The notes beneath the pieces are model-generated. The model ran no database searches and was not told the origin of the DNA. It was given only the letters and a program-made list of their open reading frames with translations. A DNA stretch of 64,000 bases from Bosea sp. NBC_00550 (GTDB lineage: Bacteria; Pseudomonadota; Alphaproteobacteria; Rhizobiales; Beijerinckiaceae): NCBI RefSeq assembly GCF_026020075.1, contig NZ_CP102772.1:3074501-3138500 (forward strand), read 5' to 3'. Positions 1 through 7,898 of the stretch are shown piece by piece. Position numbers and translations under genes: made by a program. How positions within the stretch are numbered: the stretch's first letter is position 1; the number at the start of each line of letters is the position of its first letter.

Positions 1-1
1 C

Positions 2-969
2 CGCCTCATCGTCAACGACGCGACAGTTGAGAAGCTCGGCGAGCTGCTCAACGAAAACCCCAACGGGCTCCTGCTCATCCGCGACGAGTTGCCCGGCTTC
101 CTGGCCCGGATGGAGGACGAGGACTGCCAGGGCGAACGTGCCTTCTATCTGGAGGCGTATAACGGCGATGGCTCGTTCACCTTCGACCGGATTGGGCGGG
201 GGGCACCAAACACATCCCGTCCTGCACGCTCTCCATCATCGGCGGCGTCCAGCCCTCCCGCATCATCCCGTTGGTCAGAGGCGCGGTCTCGGGCTCCAGC
301 AATGACGGCCTGCTCCAGCGCCTCCAGATGACTGTCTGGCCCGATCCCAGCGCGTCGTGGAAATGGGTGGACCGATCGCCGGATGCCTCGGCCCGGATCG
401 CCGTGGATCGGATCTTCCGCGACATGCGGGACATGCCGGCGACGCCTGACGGGGAGCCCCGCATCATGCGGTTCGAACCGGCGGCGCAGGATGCTTTCCG
501 CGAGTGGATGGAAGGCATTCAGATTGAGGCCCGCTCCGGCGCCCTGCCCTCGGCGCTGGAGAGCCATCTCCTCAAGATGCCGAAGACGGTCGCCAGCCTT
601 GCGCTCATCTTCGACCTGATCGAGGGCGACGGCGACGACCTGATCGGCGTAGATTCCCTCCTGCGGGCTCTCGGCTGGGCAGACTATCTGCGCACCCATG
701 CGAACCGCCTCTATGCCTCTGGCCAGACAATGGCGGAGGAAGGCGCTCGTCTGATCGTCGAGCGGCGCGGGCTGCTTCCGAAAACCTTTACCGTCCGAGA
801 CGTGCACAAGAAGGACTGGACCGGCCTGACCGACAAAGATGCGGTCCAATCGGCCATCGAAGTGCTGCTGGGAACCTGCCACTGCCGCGAGGCCCGTCGG
901 GGTCATGTCGGGGCGGGCAGGCCAACGGTCGCCTACGAGTGGAACCCCAACATCCTGGTGGAGGGCTGA
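2..969 (+). pseudogene. DUF3987 primase/helicase-like protein, 3' part, frameshifted
   Basis: The 5' end lies outside the window. The first frame reads RLIVNDAT...LLIRDELPGFLARM...FTFDRIGRG, and the continuation (TKHIPSC, SIIGGVQPSRI, GSSNDGLLQRLQ, EWNPNILVEG) is in another frame. The switch falls in a run of six G at 198-203. DUF3987 proteins normally read through DRIGRGT-HI without a break, so the run carries two extra G or lacks one. The family is common on plasmids, phages and integrative elements, often beside replication or primase functions. It could be a real pseudogene or a homopolymer sequencing error. The family call is firm; the state of the gene is not. Confidence 0.75.
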
Positions 970-971
970 CG

Positions 972-1237
972 ATGGGCAAGTGGCTGGAGCGCCGTCGTGA
1001 GCATGAAAAAAAGCGGCGGATGGCCGGAAGTGAAACCCCCAAAACCCACAAAATACCCGAGCCACCTATTTTGGGGGTTTTGTCGGTTCGCTCCGGGCGG
1101 GAATCCGTGAATTTTTCACCTCGCTCGACGACGACGCGATGGCGGCATTCGAGGAGCGCGCCGTGGACTGCCCCGCTCAGAAGCCGAGCGGCTGGCGCGT
1201 CTCCAGCCCCCCACGAGACACTGAGGCCGGCCCATGA
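972..1237 (+). pseudogene. Small gene following DUF3987, probably frameshifted
   Basis: The start ATG lies two bases after the DUF3987 stop and gives MGKWLERRREHEKKRR, a charged N-terminus I associate with the gene that often follows DUF3987. After the words PPILGVLSV the better-looking protein (GIREFFTSLDDDAMAAFEER) continues in a second frame and stops at 1235-1237. The first frame would instead run to 1310 as low-complexity Arg/Ser sequence. The point of change lies just after a 12-bp inverted repeat. Function is unknown. The frameshift is inferred from composition, not from an alignment. Confidence 0.4.
1033..1080. repeat. 12-bp perfect inverted repeat inside the 972 gene
   Basis: AAACCCCCAAAA at 1033-1044 is the exact reverse complement of TTTTGGGGGTTT at 1069-1080, with a 24-base spacer. 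In the coding frame it encodes the KTPKTHK...PPILGVL stretch. In RNA it would form a stable hairpin. Confidence 0.8.
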
Positions 1238-1285
1238 GCCGGAGCGCCGCACCAACCGCGCCCGGCCGGATGCCGGGTCAACCGA

Positions 1286-1618
1286 GAGAGCGGAACCGCG
1301 CCATGGCTGAGCCAAGTCTGCCGATCGGACGCAGGGAAGGCGACGCCATGTGGGCGGGATTCTCGAGACGCGCTTGCCGGGCTAATTCGCCACGGCGTAG
1401 ATGCGCGGTGCTACGGGCGAGAGGTGGCCACCTGCACGAATGCAGCCGAGCTCGACGTTGGAAGCGAAATGATGAGCCAAAGCTGGGCAGTCCCATACTG
1501 GCGCTATGGCGGAGCCCGCTATTCCAAGGCGTATGTCGAAGTATTGTCAGCCCATGTCGGCATGCATGCCGGGACGTTCATCGAGCCCGAGCGCTGGCGT
1601 CGGGGCGAGCGTCGGTGA
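1286..1618 (+). pseudogene. Thermonuclease (SNase-fold) remnant
   Basis: One frame, open from 1238 to the TGA at 1616-1618, contains LSQVCRSDAGKATPCGRDSR, DALAGLIRHGV, CYGREVATCTNAA, GSEMMSQSWAVPYWRYGG, YSKAYVE and GTFIEPERWRRGER. This is the C-terminal half of the alphaproteobacterial thermonuclease-family pattern (LSQ-C, CGR..RDAL..LI, A.YWRYG, FI.PERWRR). The N-terminal part with the D-G-D-T substrate and metal residues is absent or scrambled, and there is no plausible start codon with a ribosome site. It is best read as a decayed gene rather than a functional nuclease. Confidence 0.6.
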
Positions 1619-1632
1619 TGTCGGTGGTCGCG

Positions 1633-2046
1633 TCACCTCGCACGCGCCCAACGGCGGCGCCTAAACCGGATCAGCAGCGCCGCTAGGCTGATAAGCCCTG
1701 CCAGGCCCGTCCCAACTCCGATCAAAAACTGCCCGGAGTACGGATTCGGGTATGGGGGATGGCTGTACGGTGAACTCGCCGAAGAGACGCGTGCACGGGG
1801 CCGCCTGCTGATGAAATACGCGGTTACTCCACAGCCAATCGCAACACCGAGAAACACGGCAGCGACGATCAAGCTGGCGGTTACCAGCCCGAACCGAAGC
1901 GCGAGCACAGTGTGGCCCGCGTCAATCGCATATCCGAGCGCAAAAATGGTGATGAGTGCCGCGACAGCGAGCAGTCCATGGCTAAGGGCTACGCGCTTAA
2001 TCGCCGCCGTGGCGTGAGCGGTGAAGTAGGCGAGCAACGCGCCCAC
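1633..2046 (-). CDS. Small integral membrane protein, partner of the DUF883-like gene
   Basis: 137 residues. Three or four hydrophobic stretches are visible (about residues 24-45, 49-80 and 106-126), joined by a Pro/Tyr/Ser-rich loop and ending in an Arg-rich tail. It starts 4 bases after the stop of the DUF883-like gene, so the two are probably co-transcribed from the EcfG-type promoter at 2327-2351. The pairing resembles the enterobacterial yqjD-yqjE arrangement, where YqjE is a holin-superfamily membrane protein. That parallel is contextual and I see no diagnostic motif. Confidence 0.7.
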   Translation of the reverse strand: MGALLAYFTAHATAAIKRVALSHGLLAVAALITIFALGYAIDAGHTVLALRFGLVTASLIVAAVFLGVAIGCGVTAYFISRRPRARVSSASSPYSHPPYPNPYSGQFLIGVGTGLAGLISLAALLIRFRRRRWARAR

Positions 2047-2049
2047 AAG

Positions 2050-2271
2050 CTATCGAGCCGCCCAGAAGCCGAGCACGACGCCTGCTGCCGCTGCCCACCC
2101 CAGCGCCCGCAACGGCCGAGCCTGGATTTCATCGATGAGCAGCTGCTGAAATTCACTGACGCTTTCCGAGGCTGCATCAGTGACTTCTTCGATTACTTCT
2201 ACCGCTTCGCTCTGGCCCTGAGCGGCGAGCTCATCGGCACTTCGAGACATAGCCTTGAAGCCATCTTCCAT
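2050..2271 (-). CDS. DUF883/ElaB-YqjD-like membrane-anchored protein
   Basis: 73 residues starting MEDGFKAMSRSADELAAQGQ. It has an acidic amphipathic helical region, then ARPLRALGWAAAAGVVLGFW near the C-terminus. A P-x-R-A-L-G-x-A-A-A-A-G-x-x-L-G anchor is typical of the ElaB/YqjD (DUF883) family, inner-membrane proteins that bind ribosomes or respond to stress in stationary phase in E. coli. The start at 2271 is chosen because AGGAG (2280-2284) lies about 8 bases upstream. An in-frame start at 2328 has no such site. An EcfG-type promoter ends about 55 bases upstream. Confidence 0.75.
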   Translation of the reverse strand: MEDGFKAMSRSADELAAQGQSEAVEVIEEVTDAASESVSEFQQLLIDEIQARPLRALGWAAAAGVVLGFWAAR

Positions 2272-2326
2272 GACGGGGTCTCCTAGAGGTGCATGAGCGG
2301 CAGCGGCGGGCGGCAGGTTTGAAGGC

Positions 2327-2351
2327 AACGGCGCGCGGCCTTCGCTGTTCC
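2327..2351 (-). promoter_or_regulatory. EcfG-type promoter for the DUF883 operon
   Basis: On the minus strand GGAAC (2351-2347) is separated by 16 bases from CGTT (2330-2327), an exact match to the alphaproteobacterial general-stress sigma EcfG/RpoE2 consensus. It points at the ATG at 2271. Confidence 0.7.
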
Positions 2352-2443
2352 GAACTCAGAACCGATTATCCCCGGAATAGTTGCGTGCCCGCATCTCGAC
2401 GCTGCCGTGTCGCGAAGCTTGTGGCCGCGTCGGGAACCTTGTG

Positions 2444-2469
2444 GGAACCAACCGAGCGCCTATCTCGTT
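2444..2469 (+). promoter_or_regulatory. EcfG-type promoter, divergent
   Basis: GGAAC (2444-2448), 17-base spacer, CGTT (2466-2469). It points at the peptidoglycan-binding protein at 2643, leaving a leader of about 165 bases. It diverges from the site at 2327-2351. The rest of the 2272-2642 gap shows no gene. Confidence 0.65.
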
Positions 2470-2642
2470 GTCAGCGCGGCATCCTCGGATGCCTGCCGCC
2501 GATCCTGCTGCAGAATCCGGGAGCACCCAACTCCCCGCCGTGATCGAACGCCGGAAACTCCAACTCCGGCGGTCCACCAAATCCTCTCGGGTCAGCTGTT
2601 GTAGCTGTTTGTGGCAAGAAACCAAGCAAAGGAGCGCTGCCG

Positions 2643-3311
2643 ATGGGCATGAAGACGAGCTTGACTTTGGGCTCCCTCGCTGTCGCCGCACTCTTAGTCG
2701 CCGGTATAGCTTACCGGGAGTTCCACGAAAGCTCGCACACCGCTGCTCTGTCGGGTACGACTGGCGCAATCCCAGCGGCACCTCATGCCAGTACTCCGCC
2801 TCCCGCGCCCGCGCCTCAGGCCAGTGCTCCGCCTCCGGCGCCTGCGCCTCAGGCCAGTACTCCGCCTTCAGCGTCTGCACCTGAGGGCAGTGCCCCCCCT
2901 CCAGCGCCTTCGCTTCAAGCCAGTGCTCCGCCTCCAGCGCCTGCGCCTGCGCTTAGACCGTCCTCCACCCCACCTGTGAGCGCACAGTCCAACGAGCCCG
3001 CGGCATCCCCGGCCACGCCGCCAAGCCCACCCGCGACAGCGGAGCGAGTGCAGGCAACAAAACCTCCCTCGGCAACGCCTTCGGCCTCAACGGCAACCCT
3101 GCCTGCTGAGGGCCAAATGTCTGAATCGGACCGACGACAGGTCCAGCAATTATTACAGCGCCTGGACTACTACCAAGGACCCGTTGATGGAAAATTCGGT
3201 CGGTCGACCCGTGCCGCCATCCGTCGTTTCCAGGCCAGCATTGGCGTCAAAAGTACCGGCTACTTGACCGCCGCGGAGGCTACTCGCCTGAAGGGGTCTG
3301 TACCCAGATAA
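2643..3311 (+). CDS. Membrane-anchored Pro-rich protein with PG_binding_1 domain
   Basis: 222 residues. There is a short N-terminal membrane or signal segment (residues 6-24), then a Pro/Ala-rich linker with imperfect 11-residue repeats of the type PPPAPAPQASA (about residues 49-105), then a C-terminal peptidoglycan-binding domain (about 160-217) with LLQRLDYYQGPVDGKFG and STRAAIRRFQ, the classic PG_binding_1 helix signature. AAGGAG (2629-2634) lies 8 bases before the ATG. No catalytic domain is attached, so it probably binds the cell wall. An EcfG-type promoter upstream suggests stress induction. Confidence 0.8.
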   Translation: MGMKTSLTLGSLAVAALLVAGIAYREFHESSHTAALSGTTGAIPAAPHASTPPPAPAPQASAPPPAPAPQASTPPSASAPEGSAPPPAPSLQASAPPPAPAPALRPSSTPPVSAQSNEPAASPATPPSPPATAERVQATKPPSATPSASTATLPAEGQMSESDRRQVQQLLQRLDYYQGPVDGKFGRSTRAAIRRFQASIGVKSTGYLTAAEATRLKGSVPR

Positions 3312-3471
3312 ATGATTGAATAGTTGGGCAACACGACCAGCGACCGCGACGGCTCGACCATTCTCCTCACGCCGGCATAAAGTCTGGCTCCTATCCCCAA
3401 CTCTAGAGCTGGCTGGGGAAAACTGGACGTCCGGATAAGGGGAACTTTGTAGGTTTTGCGCGGAGCGGGCG

Positions 3472-3681
3472 TTAACGGGCTTCTCGTTCACGGCAAAAAG
3501 CGGCCTGCCATTCAGCTTCCGTCATCGGGCTCTGGCCATCCGTCTCGTCGAACGCGATATCGGCTCCAGCCTCGACGCCGTCCCTTTCTGCATCGCTCAG
3601 CGGGTGGGCGCTGATATCGTAGCGCACACCACCGCTGACACGTGTCTCCAGTTTCGCGATGCGCTGTGACAATCGCATCAT
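3472..3681 (-). CDS. Small hypothetical protein, last gene of phage-like operon
   Basis: 69 residues: an N-terminal short coiled helix (MMRLSQRIAKLETRVSGG) followed by an acidic C-terminal half. Its ATG overlaps the stop of the preceding gene (ATGA, 3678-3681), which indicates translational coupling. Short N-terminal leucine-type helices of this sort recur in the preceding two genes. Function unknown. Confidence 0.6.
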   Translation of the reverse strand: MMRLSQRIAKLETRVSGGVRYDISAHPLSDAERDGVEAGADIAFDETDGQSPMTEAEWQAAFCREREAR

Positions 3682-4052
3682 GGCGCCGGCCTCGCTGCGC
3701 TCGCAATGATGGCGGCATTCAACGCGGCGTCGGACATCAGCCCCACAGCGCGGCTGCCCCGCGTTTGATCGAGCCGGTCACAAGGCTCGGCATCTGAAAA
3801 GAGCGCCATCAGCTCAGTGTCGGAAAGCCCCGGAACATCGCTCCACCGTGCTTCCGGCAACTCAGCAGGCCCGGGCATCACGCCCATGATGATCGGATCG
3901 CCCCGCCTTACGGCTCCAGCCGCGAGCGCGTGCTCGTAGGCCTGCTGGAGAGCCTCCGCCGACCGCTCCCAGAGCACGAAGGCGACGGCTGTCCGATTGT
4001 CGCCGGCATACCTCCGCTCCAGCTCCCTGAGGCGGCGTTGGAGGGCCGTCAT
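3678..4052 (-). CDS. Hypothetical protein of phage-like operon
   Basis: 124 residues from MTALQRRLRELERRYAGD. The start at 4052 overlaps the stop of the gene before it by ATGA, and an in-frame upstream start at 4145 would bury that gene. It has an N-terminal coiled helix and an acidic middle with LSDTELMALFSDAE. No domain recognised. It sits third in the DUF5681 operon. Confidence 0.6.
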   Translation of the reverse strand: MTALQRRLRELERRYAGDNRTAVAFVLWERSAEALQQAYEHALAAGAVRRGDPIIMGVMPGPAELPEARWSDVPGLSDTELMALFSDAEPCDRLDQTRGSRAVGLMSDAALNAAIIASAARPAP

Positions 4053-4264
4053 GTATCCGCCCTCATCGCGGCGCGGACTGCTGCAACGGCGCGAGGGGCG
4101 TAGCCAGGCTGCCCGATTAGCTCGGCACTGATCTGCTCCGCCCATTCGGGGTCAGCCAACACAGCGGCCACGCGAGCGTCGCGCGCGGCCTTCGACCGGT
4201 GATCCGATACGGGACGGCGCCGGGCCTCCAGCCTGGTGAGGCGACGGTGGACGGCGTTCATCAT
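4049..4264 (-). CDS. Hypothetical protein of phage-like operon
   Basis: 71 residues, MMNAVHRRLTRLEARRRP..., basic N-terminal helix and an Ala-rich C-terminal half. Its start overlaps the stop of the DUF5681 gene, and its own stop overlaps the next start. I do not recognise a family. The tight overlaps support expression as one unit. Confidence 0.55.
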   Translation of the reverse strand: MMNAVHRRLTRLEARRRPVSDHRSKAARDARVAAVLADPEWAEQISAELIGQPGYAPRAVAAVRAAMRADT

Positions 4265-4701
4265 GCTCGCCCTCCTTCCAGTACCTCAAGCCTGCGGTGC
4301 AGATCGGTGACCTCGATGGCCTTGGCATGGGCATCGACCAGCCGGCCGAGTTCGGCGGCTTCGGACGGCGTCAGCTCGCCCGCCGCGACCGCCTCCAGGA
4401 TGGCCTGCGTCGCCTTGGGCAGATCGGCCACCGTCTCGATCCTGGGAAGGTCGAAGGTGACGGGTCGGTCGCGACGGGCAGGCGCCAGTCGATCCATACA
4501 CAGCCGCAGCGCCGTCATGTCGCCGGCGAGCCCGAGTTCGATCGCCTTGCGTGTGAGGGCGCCGGCCTCGCCTTCCAGCAAAGCCTCGATGGCGAGCGTA
4601 ACCTTGTGGCGAGTGCCCTTTGCCTTGCCAGCCGGGTTGCCCGACCGCCCTGGCCTGAACTTGCCGCCGCCCTGTTTCCCTTCTGCATTTGCAGGCATCA
4701 C
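4261..4701 (-). CDS. DUF5681 domain protein
   Basis: 146 residues. The N-terminal motif GGGKFRPGRSGNPAGKAKG followed by RHKVTLAIEALLEGE and KAIELGLAGDMTALRLCMDR is the hallmark of DUF5681, a family found mostly in prophages, gene-transfer-agent-like clusters and transposon-rich regions, often next to terminase genes. It heads a four-gene leftward operon with overlapping stops and starts. Its role is unknown; the basic N-terminus suggests nucleic-acid contact. Confidence 0.8.
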   Translation of the reverse strand: MMPANAEGKQGGGKFRPGRSGNPAGKAKGTRHKVTLAIEALLEGEAGALTRKAIELGLAGDMTALRLCMDRLAPARRDRPVTFDLPRIETVADLPKATQAILEAVAAGELTPSEAAELGRLVDAHAKAIEVTDLHRRLEVLEGGRA

Positions 4702-5158
4702 AGCAAACCTCTAGCGACAGCCTAACCCTCTCCGGCGGGATTTTTCCGCCGGGCCTGGCTCAGTCGATCCGGTTCCAGGTCGCGTCCGAACCCCCAGCCG
4801 AATTGGCAAATTTGCAATCAAACAGATCAGAAGGCGCCTTCGATTTTGCAAGAATGCCATGGAGAATAACATCCGTGACTGCGCGGCGCTAGCTTAGGGG
4901 AGGTTATGCCCTCAGGCCTGGGAGCCCGCTGGCTGGGCGACAAACCAATACGGTGTGTGAACGTTGGTCGTTATTGCCGGGTGTTTCTGCTCCGGTGATC
5001 GGCCGGATAGACCCGGCCGCGGTGCGCAACTTGGCGCGATATCGGCTCGCGAGCCGGGCCATTCTCCTCGAGCCAAATCAACGAGCCGCTGCGAAGCAAA
5101 TGCTCGTGGACTTACGCTCGCCCGCGACACTTCATTGGCACCGGTTCGAACGGACAGC
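4702..5158. other. 457-base gap without a supported gene
   Basis: No credible coding frame. CCGGCGG (4732-4738) and CCGCCGG (4746-4752) form a 7-bp stem around a GATTTTT loop just upstream of the DUF5681 gene. A similar CCGGCGGGATTTTT string recurs in the hairpin at 6603-6631. Nothing else recognised. Confidence 0.5.
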
Positions 5159-6220
5159 TCAAGGAGCGGCAATGAAACGAGCCACTTCCTCGTCGCTGTT
5201 CGGTGTCAAAGGCAGGTCGAAGGCCTCGCGCAGGCGACCCACAAGCGACTGTGCCCATAGTGCATTCACTACAAGGCCACCGTGATGATCAGCCACTTCC
5301 ACATTATTCGGCTCATCACCGACTGTGTTGGTGACGCGCAGCTTTCCGTCGATGGTGACTGACCTGAAGACTGGCGTTGCGTCGGACCCGCGTGGGCCCC
5401 AACGGTCTCGAAACCAGTCTCCGAGGTCGAAGAAGGCGGTTCGTGCGTCGGCACTGGTTAGCTCACGCATCTGAGCGTTGAAACCATCGAAGGCCGTTTG
5501 AATGTTGCCAAGCGTCGGGCGGTATCTGTCGAAGACCTCAGGGTCATTCACCTGATTATCCACGCCGACCAGTAAGATGCGGGTCTCTGGATGGGCGGCA
5601 TGGATGAGGCGGATGGCAGCAGCGATTTGTTCCACGCAATAGGCCGCCGCAGCGCGGACCTTAGGTGCCTTAGGATCGCGTGCCTGATCATCGAGCACGG
5701 CCGACCAATCATTGTTGCCTATCCGAATGACGACGACGCCGTTGCGCCAACGCCCTGGGGCATGGTCCATCAGCTCTACCAGCCGCGGCGCCTGAGGATA
5801 ACGCTGTAGCGGTCCGCCCATCAAATTCTTGCAGGTGGCGCCGGAATTCGCGAAATTGTAAAGGTAATCCTCCTTCCTTGGCGTTCGACCGGCGTGTAGC
5901 CCGACTAAGTCGCGCAACCAAGTCATTTGGTTAGAACGTCCCCATCGCACCCACGGCCCAAGATTGAGCTCGTTGCCACGCAGGCGCGCCAGCACTTCGG
6001 TCCACTGGAAGGTGCGGGCACGAAATGCACCGCCGCGGTCAGCGGAACCCGGCGGGAAGCTCAGACTATCCTGATAGGAATGGCTGCTGGAATCCCCCAG
6101 AACGGCCAGTGCAATTGTAGTCGGCTGAGAACTGTCGGTGGGGGTGCCGCCATCCCACAAGACCAAGCTGGCCAGGCCGAGGGCAACGAGCCCAGCCATC
6201 GCGCCAAGCGCGTACCTCAT
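5159..6220 (-). CDS. Membrane-anchored SGNH/GDSL hydrolase family protein
   Basis: 353 residues. One N-terminal membrane or signal segment (residues 5-24) precedes the SGNH blocks: block I AVLGDSSSHSYQDS (about residues 40-53), block III VIRIGNNDW, and the C-terminal catalytic pair in EVADHHGGLVVNALW (D-x-x-H type). These enzymes are serine esterases or lipases, commonly deacetylating glycans, phospholipids or cell-wall polymers. The substrate cannot be told. The start at 6220 gives a clean membrane anchor; an in-frame extension to 6472 has no signal-like sequence. No strong ribosome site is visible. Confidence 0.75.
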   Translation of the reverse strand: MRYALGAMAGLVALGLASLVLWDGGTPTDSSQPTTIALAVLGDSSSHSYQDSLSFPPGSADRGGAFRARTFQWTEVLARLRGNELNLGPWVRWGRSNQMTWLRDLVGLHAGRTPRKEDYLYNFANSGATCKNLMGGPLQRYPQAPRLVELMDHAPGRWRNGVVVIRIGNNDWSAVLDDQARDPKAPKVRAAAAYCVEQIAAAIRLIHAAHPETRILLVGVDNQVNDPEVFDRYRPTLGNIQTAFDGFNAQMRELTSADARTAFFDLGDWFRDRWGPRGSDATPVFRSVTIDGKLRVTNTVGDEPNNVEVADHHGGLVVNALWAQSLVGRLREAFDLPLTPNSDEEVARFIAAP

Positions 6221-6703
6221 CTCGGCGCATCGACGAAAAAAGTTCCGCCCGAGGCCATGATGGGCAGACTTGCCGCGAGAATTACAAGCGCTGCGCTGCC
6301 TCGGTAAGACGACCTTCCCGCAGATGAGAAAGTCGCGCCGCGACTCTCTTGGTCTTGGCTGTTCGGCAAAGCCCCTGCGGGATTCCGTTCGTCCATGGCA
6401 GACTGTAGGAGACTGCCGTCCGCAAGACACAACCGCGCAAAGTGGGTAGCTCCGACGAGCAGCAGACCCCACCTTTCAACTTCGGCATCGGAAGCCTGAC
6501 AGGGCTCGGCATTCGAACGGGGCATAGTTTAGCGGTGCGGCCACATCAATTGGCCCAGGGTTTCAATCCAAGGGTCAGGCGCACGAATGTCAACGTGAAC
6601 TGCCCGCTGGCTTCTGCCGGCGGGATTTTTTGTCTCAGATCAATGCGCCGGTGATGCAACTGCCTAAATTTTCGGGCGCCGACCCACGGCGTAGGAAGGA
6701 GCC
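6221..6703. other. 483-base gap, only a terminator recognised
   Basis: No supported gene. The hairpin at 6603-6631 is the only clear element. A tRNA-like patch near 6513-6590 was examined and not accepted. Confidence 0.4.
6603..6631 (+). terminator. Rho-independent terminator, orphan
   Basis: CCCGCTGGC (6603-6611), TTCT loop, GCCGGCGGG (6616-6624) with one G-U pair, then A and six T. No plus-strand gene lies immediately upstream. Confidence 0.65.
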
Positions 6704-6925
6704 ATGCCATATTCATCGTTGAGTGACCCGGTCGACCTTGCTCGGGCACAGGCAGTTTTGAAGGCCGTATGGGACGAAGTCGTGTCAAGCACTCCTGATG
6801 GGTTTGAGCAACGGCAACGCACACGGTTAGCCTATATTGTGGCTGCGCTGGTGGCCGTCGCGGACGATGACGATGATCTGAAGCGGAAGGTACTCGATCT
6901 CTACCGGCAATCGGCCCTGAGCTGA
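6704..6925 (+). CDS. Small hypothetical protein
   Basis: 73 residues, mostly helical, with an acidic run VAVADDDDDLKRKVLDLY near the C-terminus. AAGGAG lies 5 bases before the ATG. I do not recognise a family. Small helical proteins of this kind are frequent in this accessory block. Confidence 0.6.
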   Translation: MPYSSLSDPVDLARAQAVLKAVWDEVVSSTPDGFEQRQRTRLAYIVAALVAVADDDDDLKRKVLDLYRQSALS

Positions 6926-7034
6926 GCCCGGAAGAGAAGTGGCACAGTTCACCAAGCGAGCCGGCAGCGCCCGATCGGCTGGTAGGACAGCGAAATCAGT
7001 AGCGGCCGTTCGCCTGCGCGCGACGACGGTCATC

Positions 7035-7068
7035 GGCCCGGCCCTCCGAAAGGAGGCCGGGCCTTTTT
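7035..7068 (+). terminator. Rho-independent terminator
   Basis: GGCCCGGCCCTCC / GGAGGCCGGGCC stem with one bulged C and a GAAA loop, then TTTTT. It lies about 110 bases downstream of the 6704 gene. Confidence 0.75.
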
Positions 7069-7349
7069 GTGCAGGGCGAGTGCCCAAGACGGTTGGTAAG
7101 CGGACCTCGGCTCATCGCCCGGAAACGGACATTCGGATAGTTCGGCTCCAGACTTGGAGTGAAATGAGGGGTCATGGCTTCAGCGCGTAAGCAGTGACCG
7201 GCCGTCGGGAAATCTGCTGCGTTATAGCCTTTCAAATATAGGGTGATTCCCAACGCACCGTTTCTGAACGGATGTTCAGCAAGCATCTGAATGTTTATTC
7301 AGAATTCGCGTGGATAGGCGGTAAAATCCAAAAAAATCAGGAAGTATAG

Positions 7350-7375
7350 GGAACCGTTTACAGGAGTTCTAAGTT
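7350..7375 (+). promoter_or_regulatory. EcfG-like promoter (imperfect)
   Basis: GGAAC (7350-7354), 17-base spacer, AGTT (7372-7375). The first base of the -10 differs from CGTT. It lies about 38 bases upstream of the 7413 start. Confidence 0.4.
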
Positions 7376-7412
7376 GCGGCCTGCGTCTGGGGAAAATTCA
7401 GGAGATCGACTG

Positions 7413-7826
7413 ATGAAGAAGATCATTCTCGCTGCATCTATCGCGATGCTTCCGATGGTCGCGTTGGCACAGAACCCCGAAGGTGCGCGCGGTGGCGCGG
7501 CCGCTGGCGCTGCAACGGGCGCTGTCGGCGGCGCGATCGTGGGCGGGCCCGTCGGGGCGGTCGTCGGCGGTGTCGGGGGGGCCGTCGTCGGTGGCATCGC
7601 GGGCGACGCCACGCCGCGCTTCAAGACCTATGTCCAGGCGCATGAAGTCCCTTCCTATAGGTATCGCGAGGACGTTCGCGTCGGCGCCGTGCTGCCGGAG
7701 AGCGGCGTGACCTATCGGGAGGTGCCGGCCGAGTTCGGCACGAAGGGCTATCGCTACACTGTCGTCAACGACCGGACCGTGATCGTGGAGCCTAAGACCC
7801 GCAAGATCATCCAGGTGATCGAGTAA
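7413..7826 (+). CDS. Secreted glycine-zipper protein with DUF1236 region
   Basis: 137 residues from MKKIILAASIAMLPMVALAQ, a clean signal peptide. Residues about 24-66 are a Gly/Ala zipper (GGAAAGAATGAVGG, GGPVGAVVGGVGG), followed by a DUF1236-type region (SYRYREDVRVGAVLPESGV, YRYTVVNDRTVIVEP). Such proteins are small periplasmic or outer-membrane-associated factors of rhizobia with no known activity. GGAG (7401-7404) supports this start. A near-EcfG promoter precedes it and a long hairpin follows it. Confidence 0.75.
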   Translation: MKKIILAASIAMLPMVALAQNPEGARGGAAAGAATGAVGGAIVGGPVGAVVGGVGGAVVGGIAGDATPRFKTYVQAHEVPSYRYREDVRVGAVLPESGVTYREVPAEFGTKGYRYTVVNDRTVIVEPKTRKIIQVIE

Positions 7827-7833
7827 CGCATCT

Positions 7834-7869
7834 ATGACCGCCAGCCTTCCGCAGAAGGCTGGCGGTCAT
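7834..7869 (+). terminator. Long perfect hairpin after the 7413 gene
   Basis: 15-bp perfect stem ATGACCGCCAGCCTT (7834-7848) / AAGGCTGGCGGTCAT (7855-7869), 6-base loop. No T-run follows, so its efficiency as a terminator is uncertain. Confidence 0.55.
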
Positions 7870-7898
7870 CTCCCGGTTCGCTGGAAAGGCTTCTTCAG

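Noticed and set aside
6513..6590. tRNA-like patch (GGCCA-7-base loop-TGGCC and a TTCAATC string)
   Set aside because: No T33 in the loop, no pairing T-stem around TTCAATC and no acceptor stem. Not a tRNA.
6939..7190. Short plus-strand frame spanning the terminator at 7035-7068
   Set aside because: A strong terminator lies inside it and the translation is Arg/Ser low complexity.
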